Below are positions 30,421-41,990 of a DNA stretch of 64,000 bases, in pieces. How positions within the stretch are numbered: the first letter of the stretch is position 1; each line of letters begins with the position of its first letter. The notes beneath the pieces are model-generated. The model was not told the DNA's origin. It ran no database searches and saw only the letters and a program-made list of their open reading frames with translations. The translations under genes were made by a program, and so were the position numbers. The DNA lies in the NCBI GenBank assembly GCA_036023115.1, contig JAYKKT010000079.1:11895501-11959500 (forward strand), in the 5' to 3' direction. This stretch comes from Brasenia schreberi (lineage: Eukaryota; Streptophyta; Magnoliopsida; Nymphaeales; Cabombaceae).

Positions 30421-30786
30421 TAAAGATTAGGTTCCCATGGTGAGATCGACCCTTAGAGATGATCCTAGGGATGAGAGGGCATTTTCTATGGTGTTGTCCT
30501 CTCTACCTATGTGGGTGACTGTTTATGATTTGAAGGAATTGACCAATTGAGTGGTCAATTCATGGTATGGTATGAGTTTTTTATTTTTGACTTGCCAAAT
30601 TTTCAAAACTTGGTTGATAACAAGCATAGAATCTCCAAAGACTTCAATACATGATGCCCCTAGATTTTTCAAAATTTTTAGGCCTTGTATGAGTGCTTCA
30701 TATTCAGCCATATTATTTGAGCATGAAAAATCTAGTCGAATGGCAATTGGGATTTCATATTTCTCGGGGGATATGAGGATGATTCC
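30421..30786 (-). pseudogene. Tat-7 archaeal-type RNase H, downstream half
   Basis: Frame 30523-30795 starts at GIILISPEKYEIPIAIRLDF and carries AEYEALIQGLKI (catalytic Glu) and VFGDSMLVIN (catalytic Asp). The upstream half, ending VWKMYFDGAKNQ, is at 41284 beyond Tat-8. The target duplication ATTCC is at 30782-30786. The two halves join cleanly across the insertion. Confidence 0.85.
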
Positions 30787-33521
30787 TGTAGACACCGAAA
30801 ATTTTCACTTACGGGTTCTTAGGCCTGAAGTGAACCTTTTCACAATCTACTTCGCTTTATGGGCATGCTAGCTAGTTTACTTTAACTAGCAAAGTATGTT
30901 TTGAAATAATCTGACTTTTTGAAGGCGATTGTAGGCAAGTGGGATTTTTACGTCGCAGACCTTCTTGCACCGATGCGCAAGGGTCAGTCTGTACACTTAG
31001 AAGACTTCGTTTTGAAACAAGTTTAACTCAAAATATATTTTAAATGAAGAAGTGCTTTAAAACCTTTTGAAAACCATGCACTAGGGCGATTTTGATTTTA
31101 CAAGGGTTGGACGACCCTAAGTCTTTCAATTTTAATTTACTTAGGCACGATGTGCGTGCATCGAAATAGCCTAAGTCTTGGCGTGTTTGCACGATTGATT
31201 CGGGATTTGCTTTGATGCAGGTATGCACTCTAGCTCGAGTATGGCGAGTATGCAACGCAACTCACACAACTCCAAGGGAAAACCTGAAATTGAAAGACAA
31301 TGCTTAAGGGAAATGACTTAATGTAAATTGCAAAAGGGAAATTACAAAAGGGAAATATGGCTATATCTTAAGAGTGGAAAGGCTCAATTGTGCAAGTGTG
31401 TGTCGTGTATATATGGAAAGACTACGCACACAGCTGAATCTTAAAACCCAAATCTTAAAGACATAGCGGAAGGGAAATACTTATAATATATATGGGCCCG
31501 AAGGTCGCCAACGTGTGCGTGGGTGTTGTGTGTATATGTAAAGACAACTCACACGGCTTGTAATGTAAAACCCAAATATAATTGCAATATGGCCTTGACT
31601 AAGGTCTTGGGAGTAAGAGCGAAAGCTCAATGTGTGTGAGTGTAGAATTGAAATGCTACGCACATAACTTGAATTTAAACACCCAAAACGAAATTGCAAT
31701 ATGGCCTTTACTAAGGTTTTGGGAGTAAGAGCGAAAGCTCAATGTGTGTGAGTGTGGAAATTGAAAGACCACACACACAACTTGAATTAAAACACCCAAG
31801 GGAAATTGCAATACGGCCCTTACTAGGGTCTTGGGAGTAAGCACGAAAGCTCAATGTGTGTGAGTGTAGAATTGAGAGACAATGCACACAACTTGAATAT
31901 AAACCCACGCAGCTGAATATATATAAATATAACTATATCTTAGGGGCTGTCAAGGCCCGTGTGTGTGCAAAAAGTGTGCAACTAAGAGCGGAAAGGCTCA
32001 AAGTGCACATATGTGTGGGTGTGTCAAACCACGTTATTACAATCGGGGGGAGACAAAGCTCCTTTACTACAACCCCGTATCAAAATTTAATTGAATATAA
32101 AGCAAGTTAATGTAATAGACCAAGTTTAGACACTTACAAATAGCTAGTCCATGTTCAACTTGCTTGCACTTGGGCAGCCAAGAGGGGTTATCCTAAGTGG
32201 CTTTGACGGAGGTTCTATGGGGCACGGTTAGGGTCTTAGGGGAACTAAGGTTCGGCCAAGACAGGGGCTATTTAGGGTTTGTCCTAGGGTCTGTCCTAGG
32301 GTGCAGGTCACGGCCAGGGTGCAGGTCAGGTCGGCAGGGGGGGTGGTCAGGTCGGCAGGAAGGCGTCGGGTGCCTAGCACAGCAATCGGGTCGCGCTAGC
32401 GGGCTGTAGTGGAGCGGGAAGCGCTGTGGTGCAGGGCGCGCAGTGGCGCTGCCAAGGACTTCGGGTGACGCACAGGGCGCGCGGTAGCGTCAGAGGGGCA
32501 CGACAGCGTAAAGGGGCGCGCGGCAGGCGCCGTTTGCTCACGGCCGGTCGGGGTGAAGTCTTTGGGGTTTGTTAGGGATGGTTTGAGGCAGTTTAGTTGG
32601 ATTAGGTTCAATTAGGGTTAGGTAGGTTCGAACCTAGGCTAGGTTGGGGGTTAGGTTTACCTCTTGGAGCCGGTCCTTCTTGGCTTGAGCCCACGTCTCC
32701 ATGGTTGCAGCCTCTTGGTCTAGCCCACCTTGGTTGCAGTCCCTTGGTCTAGACCCACTTAGCTCACATGGCTTGAACCCACCTCACCCAATGAGCCCAC
32801 ATGGCTAGATCTATTACTCTCTCTCTCTCCTCCCAAGCATTTGCATGAACCCTTTACATGGACCTCCTCACCTTTATTTATAGACATTTTAGGTGGGTCT
32901 TGGATTTGGATTTGGGTTTGGGATTTGGATCCAGACCCAAATCCAAACACTATTTGGATTTGGATATTGGATCTCAGATATTTTGAGATCCATATCCCAT
33001 CCAAAACCAATATTTTTATGGATATAGATATGGATATTTTGGTCCAGATCCGATCTAATCCAAATCCAAACACTATTTGGATCGACCCAAACACTATTTG
33101 GATTGGCCCAAATCCAAACACTATTCATTACATGGATTTGGATCTGGATATTTATGGTCTAGATCCAAATCAAAATTTCTTCGGACAGTTCTTCTTGGCT
33201 TCTCGAGGCGAACGATCTGTGTGGGCACTGGCTTCATCAACGCTCCATCTCGTGCTGGGTTTTTCCCAACTTTGTCGTCCGGACTCCGTCTCGTCGTTTT
33301 GGACTCCGTTGAGCTTTTCATCAAACGGGCTCTACTTTCTCTTGTTTTTTATCAAGGAGTGGCTTTTTCAAGCTTTGGGCTTGAATCCTCTTCTGGCCTA
33401 GGGTCTCCTTTTGCCTTCTGTACCTGTTTTCCCATTTTAAAACAGGTTGTCGTTTTGGCTCAAACGAGCTTTTTAGTGTTTTTGAGAGTTTTTGAAATAT
33501 AGAAGATTTGGGGTGTTTACA
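30787..33521 (-). repeat. Tat-8 3' LTR (2735 bp)
   Basis: TGTAAACACC at 33521 to GTCTACA at 30787. TATA (minus TATAAATA) is at 32875-32882, the donor at 32132-32137, and the GGAG...CTCCCCC block at 32045-32076. 111-bp modules carry GAGC hairpins at 31617, 31729 and 31840 (the last mutated), and 3'-end hairpins are at 30956-30991 and 30871-30890. A GATCCAAATCC tract lies at 32890-33175 and a very GC-rich segment with GGGCGCGCGG motifs at about 32280-32540. Confidence 0.9.
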
Positions 33522-34560
33522 GATGCCCCTCTTTGGCATTATCCAAATGTATTTGGATAATGGCAAAGGAGAAACACCCCATTTTGGTTTTTCTCTCAAA
33601 TTTTCTCTAGAATACACCATTTATTTCGCAAAAAACCTGTTTTCTTTTTCCACAGGTGGGGATTTTTAGCAAAGGAGGCTTTTCCTAGCTATTTCCCTAT
33701 ATGTATGATCATGCACGAACGACTCTTTGAATGCATGCATGAGAAAAATTTTATTTTTGGGTTTTGAGCCCGAAGAGAGCCTTTTGAGGCTGGCTGCTTC
33801 GAGCAGGTTTTTACCCATATCTTCTTGACATTTGTGGGTTTTTCAAAAATTTCTTTTTGAAAAGGAACTCCTTTTAACTTGTATCGAAAAGGACTTCCAT
33901 TTTTCATACTTCCTTTCATTCAAGTTTCAATACTTGCTACTCAGTAGAGATTTTTGGGTAGAAAAACATGGAAAACATTTCAAAGTTCCATTTCCTACAA
34001 AACAGAGTCGAGTTCTCAAACAAAATGAAATCCAAATAAGCCGATTTTATTCGTACTTTAGGATTTTCGCAAATTTGAATCTTTTTCCTCGGGGATAATC
34101 CGTAGGGATATGGGAAAGAGATACCACGGTCCCTTCTGAAGCATCCCGAGGTTTTAGGCAAAGAATCGGAAAATCGCTCTTTGGAGCTTTGGTTTTTTGT
34201 TTTTTTTATCATAGAGGGTCTCCCTTTGGGAGTATTTTTTCATTAATCCCTCTTTTCTTTAAAGGAGAGCAGCTCTTTGGAGGAGTTTTTGTATTCCCTG
34301 TTTATAAAGGGAAGACCTCTTTGGGATGAGTGTTTTTATATCTCCTTTTTCTTTTGAACGAGAAGACCTCTTTCGGAGGAGTTTTTGTATTCCCTGTTTA
34401 TGAAGGGAAGACCACTTTCGGAGGAGTTTTTGTATTCTCATTTTTTCTTTTCTTTTGAACACAACCAATTTTCCTTTTCAGAGAGAAAGTAGGATGGGGG
34501 AAGGCTTATCCCTTTGGTTACTCGATTCAAACGAGATCGTCCTATTTCTTAATAGCATCT
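33522..34560 (-). other. Tat-8 3' untranslated region, polypurine tract and palindrome
   Basis: The palindrome at 33531-33568 (18-base arms, one mismatch) abuts the tract AGAGGGGCATC next to the LTR. The conserved hairpin is at 34123-34152 (one T-T mismatch in the stem). Direct repeats of GGAGGAGTTTTTGTATTC with AAGGGAAGACC occur at 34265-34440. Confidence 0.75.
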
Positions 34561-36520
34561 GCTATTCGAAAATATTTTGATATTTTGCACAAGGCTTAAT
34601 CTTGTAAGCCAGGGTTCCTTGAAATATCACCAATCCATTTTTGAAAGACTCTACTTTTCGAAAAGTATAAATTCCTCCATTCAGGGTTATACAATCTACT
34701 TCGATCCTTCTTTCAATAAGTTTCAAAGGAGTTCGATTTGTGCAAATCTTTTTGAAAAAGAGTTTTAACATAAACCCTTTTGAATATTCGGGCATTTTTG
34801 GGGTTTTGCTAATTTCGACCCACAATATCAACAAGTTTTTCTACTTTTGTTGTCCTTTTGAAGACATGGGGACATTCCTACTCGAGTTTGCCACCCTTTT
34901 GGGCTTTCTTGGGGGTGATATGATGCATGCTATGCACTCTATGTGATTTAAAATGGAAATACATGTTTTTATGCAATGATAAACATATGAAATGTATCTC
35001 ACAAATCATGAAGGAGATGCATTCGTTTATCCATGAAAAGTGTCTAGGGGTTGTACTTAAAAATGCCCCTAGCATGATGGGAATTTCGCACGGCCATATG
35101 GTGAAGGGCCATGACTTTTCAAAAGGATTTTGGATGGACAATGGTATGTTCATGTCCATGCACTTCCATGGTTTTTCTAACATGATCATGATACTTTTTG
35201 CTCAAGGATGGAAAACACAACCAGCCCTAAGTGATCGTCATGGCCATCATGTTTGATTTCGACATGGTCTCCAGATTTTCATCGTGAAACTCATGTGCTT
35301 TATCCTAACACAATCAAGGTTTTCATATAAACCCGAAGTTTGAGAATCCTTTTTCAAAAGCCATATGTAGGGTTAAAATTTTCGAAATTTTGATCCCTTT
35401 TGAGAAAGCCATTTTGGGAAATCCTCCCTTTCTAGATGAAGATGGTTTTATACCAGCCCTTTTGATCAAAATATGTTTTCCATACTTGGTTTTGGTCAAG
35501 CATGGTTTTTGGAATTCATTTTGAAGATTCATGCCTTCATGGGGCATTTGATCAAGTATGGGGAATGTATCTCAAAGAGGCACTTTAGCCACACGATATA
35601 GGGCTTATCCCTTCATGGAGTCTTGAGTTTTTGAAACTCATACTCTGTTGAAAGGGGCTGCCATTTACTTTGCCTATCTGTTTGAGATAGGTTTTTCAAA
35701 TGGGTGCTTTAATGAACATCATTCCTTTTTCATGACATGGGAGATGATGTCTCAAATTTGGAAGGCCTACAGCAAGGCCAAGCACGATTTTTCTTTTGGC
35801 TTAGTGATTCCTGTCACATGCCAATAGAGTTTTCGAAATGTATGGCACATTTAGTATGAATAACATCTTCATTTGATTAAGTCAAGTAGACGATGCATGA
35901 ATTGCAATGCTTGGGAGGTTTTTATCAAAAGAATTTTGAAAAGTTTTTGTGAAATGCTAACCCTTTTTCGAGATTCTCATTTCTTTTTGAAGTTTGCCTT
36001 GAAGGTGTCAGATTTGATTCGTATGGAGATATGCCTATGATGGCCCGATACTTAGGGGGTCGACTCTTATTGCCCCTTTGGTTTTTCAAAACCCTGAATT
36101 CGAGTTCTAGGGTGATGTCTAGACTCGATGCATATGAATGATTTCAAAGTGTAATGCATGATGCTTATGCACACACTATGGGTTAAACTTATTTCTAAAA
36201 ATCCCCAATTTTCCATAAGTCAAGGATTTTGCGAAGTTCAGGAAGCTTGGAGGTGTTTATTCCTCCTTGCTTTGGTGATTCTCGAGTTTTTCAGTTTTGA
36301 AAAAGCTCTAGGCAAAAAGGTGGACAGGATCAGCTTTTGGATACTTGGGTTCTTGGAGTATATACAGTTTTTGAAAATGGACTTTGTACATGGCCAAAGG
36401 CTCTTGAAACAAAATTTTTTTTGTAATTTTCAATTTTCCAAATGTTTTTGAGATTTTGAGGGTTTTCAATTTTTTTGGTCTTTTTCAAAAGTAGGGATCT
36501 TCCATTGAACCTTCAAAGAA
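34561..36520 (-). pseudogene. Tat-8 collapsed pol region
   Basis: Short islands align in order with pol of other copies. They are: integrase zinc-domain sequence at about 35040-35290 (compare 29910-30180), RNase H at about 35560-35900 (compare 41400-41700), and the end of RT at about 36000-36080 (compare 1820-1880, CCTATGATGGCCCGATACTTAG). Between them sequence is deleted or scrambled, and no catalytic motif survives. Antisense frame 34878-35189 is part of this remnant. Confidence 0.72.
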
Positions 36521-36869
36521 AACATTCATGAATCAGACTCTAATCAGATAGGTCTAAGACATGGGTTTCGGTTTTAGAGGTTCTACAAGGCACCCTTGAC
36601 CCAGATGGTCTTAGGTGGCGGCTCTGGGGGTATGGGTGGGTTGTATCCCAATCCATATCATTCCCTATTGTCTTGAGGTAGGACAGGTTCTAGCCTACCC
36701 TGGTTTTGGGTTCCCAGGCCCGTGTAGGGTTTATATCCCATATTCAGAATCATGTTCCAAGACTTTTTGCTTTTCGAAAAGTTTTGGTATAAATCATGGT
36801 CTTGGAACATGGAATCGTCCATGTCGGGGATATACACCCTTTTGGATATCGGGAGTTTGGATTCAGGGG
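36521..36869 (-). pseudogene. Tat-8 G-patch-like block
   Basis: Part of frame 36658-37032: RVYIPDMDDSMFQDHDLYQNF, then WNMILNMGYKPYTGLGTQNQ, as in Tat-1 (3191-3637) and Tat-7. After 36658 the frame breaks at an in-frame stop, but the Pro/Gly tail (YGLGYNPPIPPEPPPKT) is still readable at 36580-36660. This is the only part of the middle polyprotein kept nearly intact. Confidence 0.75.
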
Positions 36870-37463
36870 TGATGGAAGACTTGGGCTTCCATATATCCCT
36901 GTTTTGGGAGATATATCTTTCAAGGGAAACTAGGCTTGGTCCCTCGAGAGATTTTGGATTTTTCAGGATGGTAGAGAACTCGGGTTTCCACACAACCTGG
37001 GTTTGGGAGACATATTCTTCAAGGGAAGCCAAGCTAGCTCCCTTGAAGGGTTTTGGATGTTTCAGGATGAGGGAAGACTTGAGCTTTCACACGACCTGAG
37101 TTTGGGAGATTTTGTTTTCAAGGAAAACCATGCTTGGTCCCGTGAGACACTTTGGTTTTTTCAGGATGGTGGAAAACTCGGGTTTCCACACAACCTGGGT
37201 TTGGGAAACATACCTTTCAAGGGAAGCCAAGCTTGGTCCCTCGAAGGATTCTGAATATTTTGGGGTTTTGAAAAACTTATGGTTCCAGATAACCCCATTT
37301 TGGAAGTTTTTGTCCTCAAGGGAAGTCGTGCTTGGTCCCTTGAGAGACTTTGGACTTTTCAGGTTTATGGAAGACTTATAGTTCCATACAACCTGATTTT
37401 GGGAGAAATTTGCTTCAAGGGAAGCCCAAATTGCTCCCTCGAAGTCTTTGACTTGCTCCCTAG
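36870..37463 (-). repeat. Six 99-bp (33-codon) tandem repeats in the Tat-8 coding region
   Basis: Units start at about 36870, 36969, 37068, 37167, 37266 and 37365, each 99 bases, so all six read in one frame on the minus strand. The shared core is GPSL.SLE....SQTQVVWKP. The only stop inside is TGA at the place of the Trp codon in one copy. They stand immediately before the G-patch-like block, where Tat-1 and Tat-7 have protease and its linker. I do not recognise the repeat family. Confidence 0.88.
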
Positions 37464-38375
37464 TCGTGGTGCCCCTAGGGATGCATTTTTTTGTTTCAAA
37501 GCCATAGCCTTGGTTCTAGGGCACAAGACTAGGCTCGAAGAAGTGGGTTTTTCTATGGTAGGGTTATGAGCTCCTAAGAGGTCGATGCATGCATTAAGGG
37601 TTTCCATGTCTACCATTTTTTGAACTTCTTTTTGTTTTTGAAATTCATTTGGGTGGTGTGGGATATTTGGCGCACCTTGAAAATCCTCAAATTTTGGCAT
37701 AATTTGTGGGTTTGTGTGTGCATAGGGGTTATCCAATGCATCTGATAACCCTATATAAAGAAGAGAGTCTTGAGAATGATGGGTTTCAGGCATACCTCTA
37801 TGTGGCTTGTCTACCTTTTCAGGGTAAGAGCAGGCCGATTTCTCGGGTAACTCTGTTTTGAGCCCCCGGGGTCTTACGAGGCGTTTCCTTTCGAAACCTT
37901 CCTGTTTTTCACTCTCATCTTTTTGTAGGGTGTGGGTTTCATGTCCCACAGTATGTGTGTGCCTAGACTCAGGACTTTCACTTGAATTTTTCAAAATTTC
38001 AAAGTTTGATTTTTCAATTTTTTTGTCTTTTTGAAAGTTTTTAAGATTTTTTTAATTTTTTGAAACATAACAGTCTGTTTTCGAATTTCCCTTGGATTTT
38101 AAAAAGCTTGAAGATATAGGAGTGGATGACTCGTCCCTTTTCTGGGATTTGTCTTTAATCTCCAATCCTTCATTGAGTTTGAGATCGATTTTCAATTCGC
38201 GATCCTTATGTGCCCTAGAAGAGCTGTTGTGTGATCGATGGGCTTTAAGCTCCTTGCTTAAAGCATCCATCTTTTGAAATATTTTTGAAATATCATCGAG
38301 CTCTCTTTGGGCTTTATCTATTTTGAAAGCCTCTCTTAGTTTACTTAACAAGGATTTTTGTAGCTTTTTATCCAT
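37464..38375 (-). pseudogene. Tat-8 gag-like N-terminal ORF
   Basis: Frame 38052-38375 (107 residues) starts at the first Met after the primer site and resembles the gag N-terminus of Tat-1: a charged helix ELDDISKIFQKMDALSKELK, then Ser and basic residues. The same frame resumes at 37994 after stops and runs on to 37365 without a recognisable capsid signature or zinc knuckle. A frameshift separates it from the 33-residue repeats. An acceptor-like TACTTAG lies at about 38391-38397, just before the ATG. Function of the 37464-37994 part is unknown. Confidence 0.68.
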
Positions 38376-38477
38376 TTTTATACAATTCTCCTAAGTATGC
38401 ATGATTTTTGAAAAAACACTCTTTTTTTCAAAAATTTTGAGTGTAACTTGTTTGTTTGAAGTCTACTTAAGTCCCGG

Positions 38478-38495
38478 GTCCCACCGGGCATGCCA
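38478..38495 (-). other. Tat-8 primer binding site
   Basis: GTCCCACCGGGCATGCCA on the plus strand, four bases from the LTR end at 38500. Confidence 0.88.
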
Positions 38496-38499
38496 AATA

Positions 38500-41266
38500 T
38501 GTAGACACCAAAAATTTTCCCTTATGGGTTCTTAGGCCTGAAGTGAACCTTTTCGCAATCTACTTCGCTTTATGGGCGTGCCAGCTAGTTTACTTTAACT
38601 AGCAAAGTATGTTTTGAAATAATCTGACTTTTTGAAGGCGATTGTAGGCAAGCGGGATTTTTACGTAGCAGACCTTCTTGCACCGATGCGCAAGGGTCAG
38701 TCTGTACGCTTAGAGACTTCGTTTTGAAACAAGTTTAACTCAAAATATATTTTAAATGAAGAAGTGCTTTAAAACCTTTTGAAAACCATGCACTAGGGTG
38801 ATTTCGATTTTACAAGGGTTGGACGACCCTAAGTCTTTCAATTTTAATCTACTTAGGCACGATGTGCGTGCATCGAAATAGCCTAAGTCTTGGCATGTTT
38901 GCACGATTGATTCGGGATTTACTTTGATGCAGGTATGCACTCTAGCTCGAGTATGGCGAGTATGCAACACAACTCACACAACTCCAAGGGAAAACCCAAA
39001 ATTGAAAGACAATGCTTAAGGGAAATGACTTAATGTAAATTGCAAAAGGAAAATTGCAAAAGGGAAATATGGCTATATCTTAAGAGTGGAAAGGCTCAAT
39101 TGTGCAAGTGTGTGTCGTGTATATATGGAAAGACTATGCACACAGCTGAACCTTAAAACCCAAATCTTAAAGACATAGCGGAAGGGAAATACTTATAATA
39201 TATATGGGCCCGAAGGTCACCAACGTGTGCGTGGGTGTTGTGTGTATATGTAAAGACAACTCACACGGCTTGTAATGTAAAACCCAAATATAATTGCAAT
39301 ATGGCCTTGACTAAGGTCTTGGGAGTAAGAGCGAAAGCTCAATGTGTGTGAGTGTAGAATTGAAATGCTACGCACACAACTTGAATTTAAACACCCAAAA
39401 CGAAATTGCAATATGGCCTTTACTAAGGTCTTGGGAGTAAGAGCGAAAGCTCAATGTGTGTGAGTGTGGAAATTGAAAGACCACGCACACAACTTGAATT
39501 AAAACACCCAAGGGAAATTGCAATACGGCCCTTACTAGGGTCTTGGGAGTAAGAGCAAAAGCTCAATGTGTGTGAGTGTAGAATTGAGAGACAACGCACA
39601 CAACTTGAATATAAACCCACACAGCTGAATATATATAAATATAACTATATCTTAGGGGCTGTCAAGGCCCGTGTGTGTGCAAAAAGTGTGCAACTAAGAG
39701 CGGAAAGGCTCAAGTGCACGTGTGTGTGGGTGTGTCAAACCACGTTATTACAATCGGGGGGAGACAAAGCTCCTTTACTACAACCCCGTATCAAAATTTA
39801 ATTGAATATAAAGCAAGTTAATGTAATAGACCAATTTAGACACTTACAAATAGCTAGTCCATGTCCAACTTGCTTGCACTTGGGCTCGTGGTTCACCTTG
39901 GGCAGCCAAGAGGGGTCATCCTAAGTGGCTTTGAGGGAGGTTATATGGGGCACGGTTAGGGTCTTAGGGGAACTAAGGTTCAGCCAAGACGGGGGTTGTT
40001 TAGGGTCTGTCCTAGGGTGCAGGTCACGGCCAGGGTGCAGGTCAGGTCGGCAGGAAGGCGTCGAGCGCCTGGCACAGCAATCGGGGCACGTTGTGGCATG
40101 GGGCACGCTGTGGCGTGGGGCACACAGTGGCGCTGCCTGGGACTTTGGGTGATGCGCTGGGCACGCGGCAGCGTTAGAGGGGCGCGACAGCGTAAAGGGG
40201 CGCGCGACAGCGTCAGAGGGGCGCGGCAGCGTAAAGGGGCGCGCGGTAGGCGCCGTTTGCTCACGGCCGATCGGGGTGAAGTCTTTGGGGTTTCTTAGGG
40301 ATGGTTTGAGGCGGTTTAGTTGGATTAGGTTCAGTTAGGGTTAGGTAGGTTCGAACCTAGGCTAGGTTGAGGGTTAGGTTTACCTCTTGGAGCCGGTCCT
40401 TCTTGGCTTGAGCCCACATCTCCATGGTTGCAACCTCTTGGTCCAGCCCACCTTGGTTGCAGCCCCTTGGTCTAGACCCACTTAGCCCACATGGCTTGAA
40501 CCCACCTCACCCAATGAGCCCACATGGCTAGATCTATCACTCCCTCTCTCTCCTCCCAAGCATTTGCATGAACCCTTTACATGAACCCCCTCACTTCTAT
40601 TTATAGACATTTGAGGTGGGTCTTGGATTTGGGTTTGGGTTTGGGATTTTGATCCAAACCCAAATCCAAACACTATTTGGATCTGGATATTGGATCTCGG
40701 ATATTTTGAGATTCATATCCGATCCAAACCCAATATTTTTATGGATACGAATCTGGATATTTTGGTCCAGATCCAATCCAATCCAAACATTATTTAGATC
40801 CATTCCAAATCCAAACACTATTTGGATCGACCCAAACACTATTTGGATTGGTCCAAATCCAAACACTATTCATTACATGGATTTGGATCTAGATATTTAT
40901 CGTCCAGATCCAAATCAAAATTTCTTCGGACAGTCCTTCTTGGCTTCTCGAGGCGAACGATCTGTGCGGGCATTGGCTTCATCAGCACTCTGTCTGGTGT
41001 TGGGTTTTCCCCAACTTTGTCGTCCGGACTCCGTCTCGTCGTTCTGGACTCTGTTGAGCTTTTCATCAAACGAGCTCTACTTTCTCTTGTTTTTTATTAG
41101 GGAGTGGCTTTTTGAAGCTCTGTGCTTGAATCCTCTTCTTACCTAGGGTCTTCTTTTGCCTTCTGTACCTGTTTTCCCATTTTAAAACAGGTTGTTGTTT
41201 TGGCTCAAACGAGCCTTTTAGTATTTTTTAGAGTTTTTGAAATATAGAAGATTTGGGGTGTTTACA
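38500..41266 (-). repeat. Tat-8 5' LTR (2767 bp)
   Basis: TGTAAACACC at 41266 to GTCTACA at 38500. TATA is at 40598-40605, the GTAAGT donor at 39842-39847, modules at about 39300-39570, 3'-end hairpins at 38669-38704 and 38584-38603, a GC-rich segment at about 40000-40270 and a GATCCAAATCC tract at 40610-40920. It differs from the 3' LTR mainly by point changes and by indels in the GC-rich and GATCCAAATCC segments. Confidence 0.9.
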
Positions 41267-41990
41267 ATTCCCACACCTACCCCTTATTGATTCTTTGCCC
41301 CATCGAAATACATTTTCCATACTTGATATTCCTTAAAACAATTTGCTAAAATATGGTTTTGAAAATCATTTCCAAATATGCCTTCGTTGAGCATTTCATC
41401 AAGTATGGGATACATATCTTCAAGAGGCAATTCGGCCACATGATCGACTAGGGCTTGTCCCTTAATGGAGGTTTGATGATGAAATTTTAAATCATACTCT
41501 ATTAAGAGGAGCTTCCATTTACCTAGCCTACCAGTTAGGATAGGTTTTTCAAATAAGTGCTTGATTGGATCAAGCTTAGACATTATCCAAATTTCATGGT
41601 GTAGGAAATAATGTCTAAACTTTTGGCAAGCCCATACCAAAGTCAAGCACATTTTCTCCATGGCTTGACAATTTCTTTCATATGCCAATCGAGCTTTCAA
41701 AATGTAGTAAATAGCATACTTTTTAAGACTATCATCCTCATATTGAGCAAGTAAAGCACGCAATGCATTCGCATGAATGGAAATATAAAGCAATAAAGGT
41801 TTCCCTTGCTTTGGAGGTTTTAAAATCGAAGGATTTACCAAATAAGTTTTCAATCTTTCAAAAGCTTTTTGGCAATCGGCATCTCACTCAAATTTAACCC
41901 CTTTTCTCAAAAGCCTATTGAAAGGTTCACATCTTGTTGCTAAATTGGAGATAAATCTCCTAATTGCTTGGAGTCGACCTTAGAGGCTTC
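41267..41990 (-). pseudogene. Tat-7 Ty3-type RNase H and start of archaeal-type RNase H
   Basis: Frame 41284-41853: LLLYISIHANALRALLAQ (no catalytic Asp), FEKPILTGRLGKW, IKGQALVDHVAELP, ending VWKMYFDGAKNQ with the first Asp of the archaeal-type domain. The target duplication ATTCC of Tat-8 is at 41267-41271. The join to RT is broken by frameshifts near 41860-41980 and the TAA at 41980-41982. Confidence 0.85.

Larger units (their letters stand above)
30787..41266 (-). mobile_element. Tat-8: complete non-autonomous Tat-type element (10480 bp) with 5-bp target duplication
   Basis: LTRs 30787-33521 (3') and 38500-41266 (5') in minus orientation, primer site 38478-38495, polypurine tract at about 33522-33533, and target duplication ATTCC at 30782-30786 and 41267-41271. 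The internal 5 kb encodes a gag-like N-terminus, six 33-residue repeats and the G-patch-like block, but no recognisable protease or intact RT, RNase H or integrase. The LTRs differ at roughly 4% of sites by eye over their last 225 bases, much less than the decay inside. This suggests it was already non-autonomous when it inserted. Confidence 0.9.

Noticed and set aside
36615..37569. Plus-strand frames over the Tat-8 33-codon repeats
   Set aside because: 99-bp repeats leave several frames open. The minus frame joins the MDDSMFQ and G-patch-like block of the element and is the coding one.
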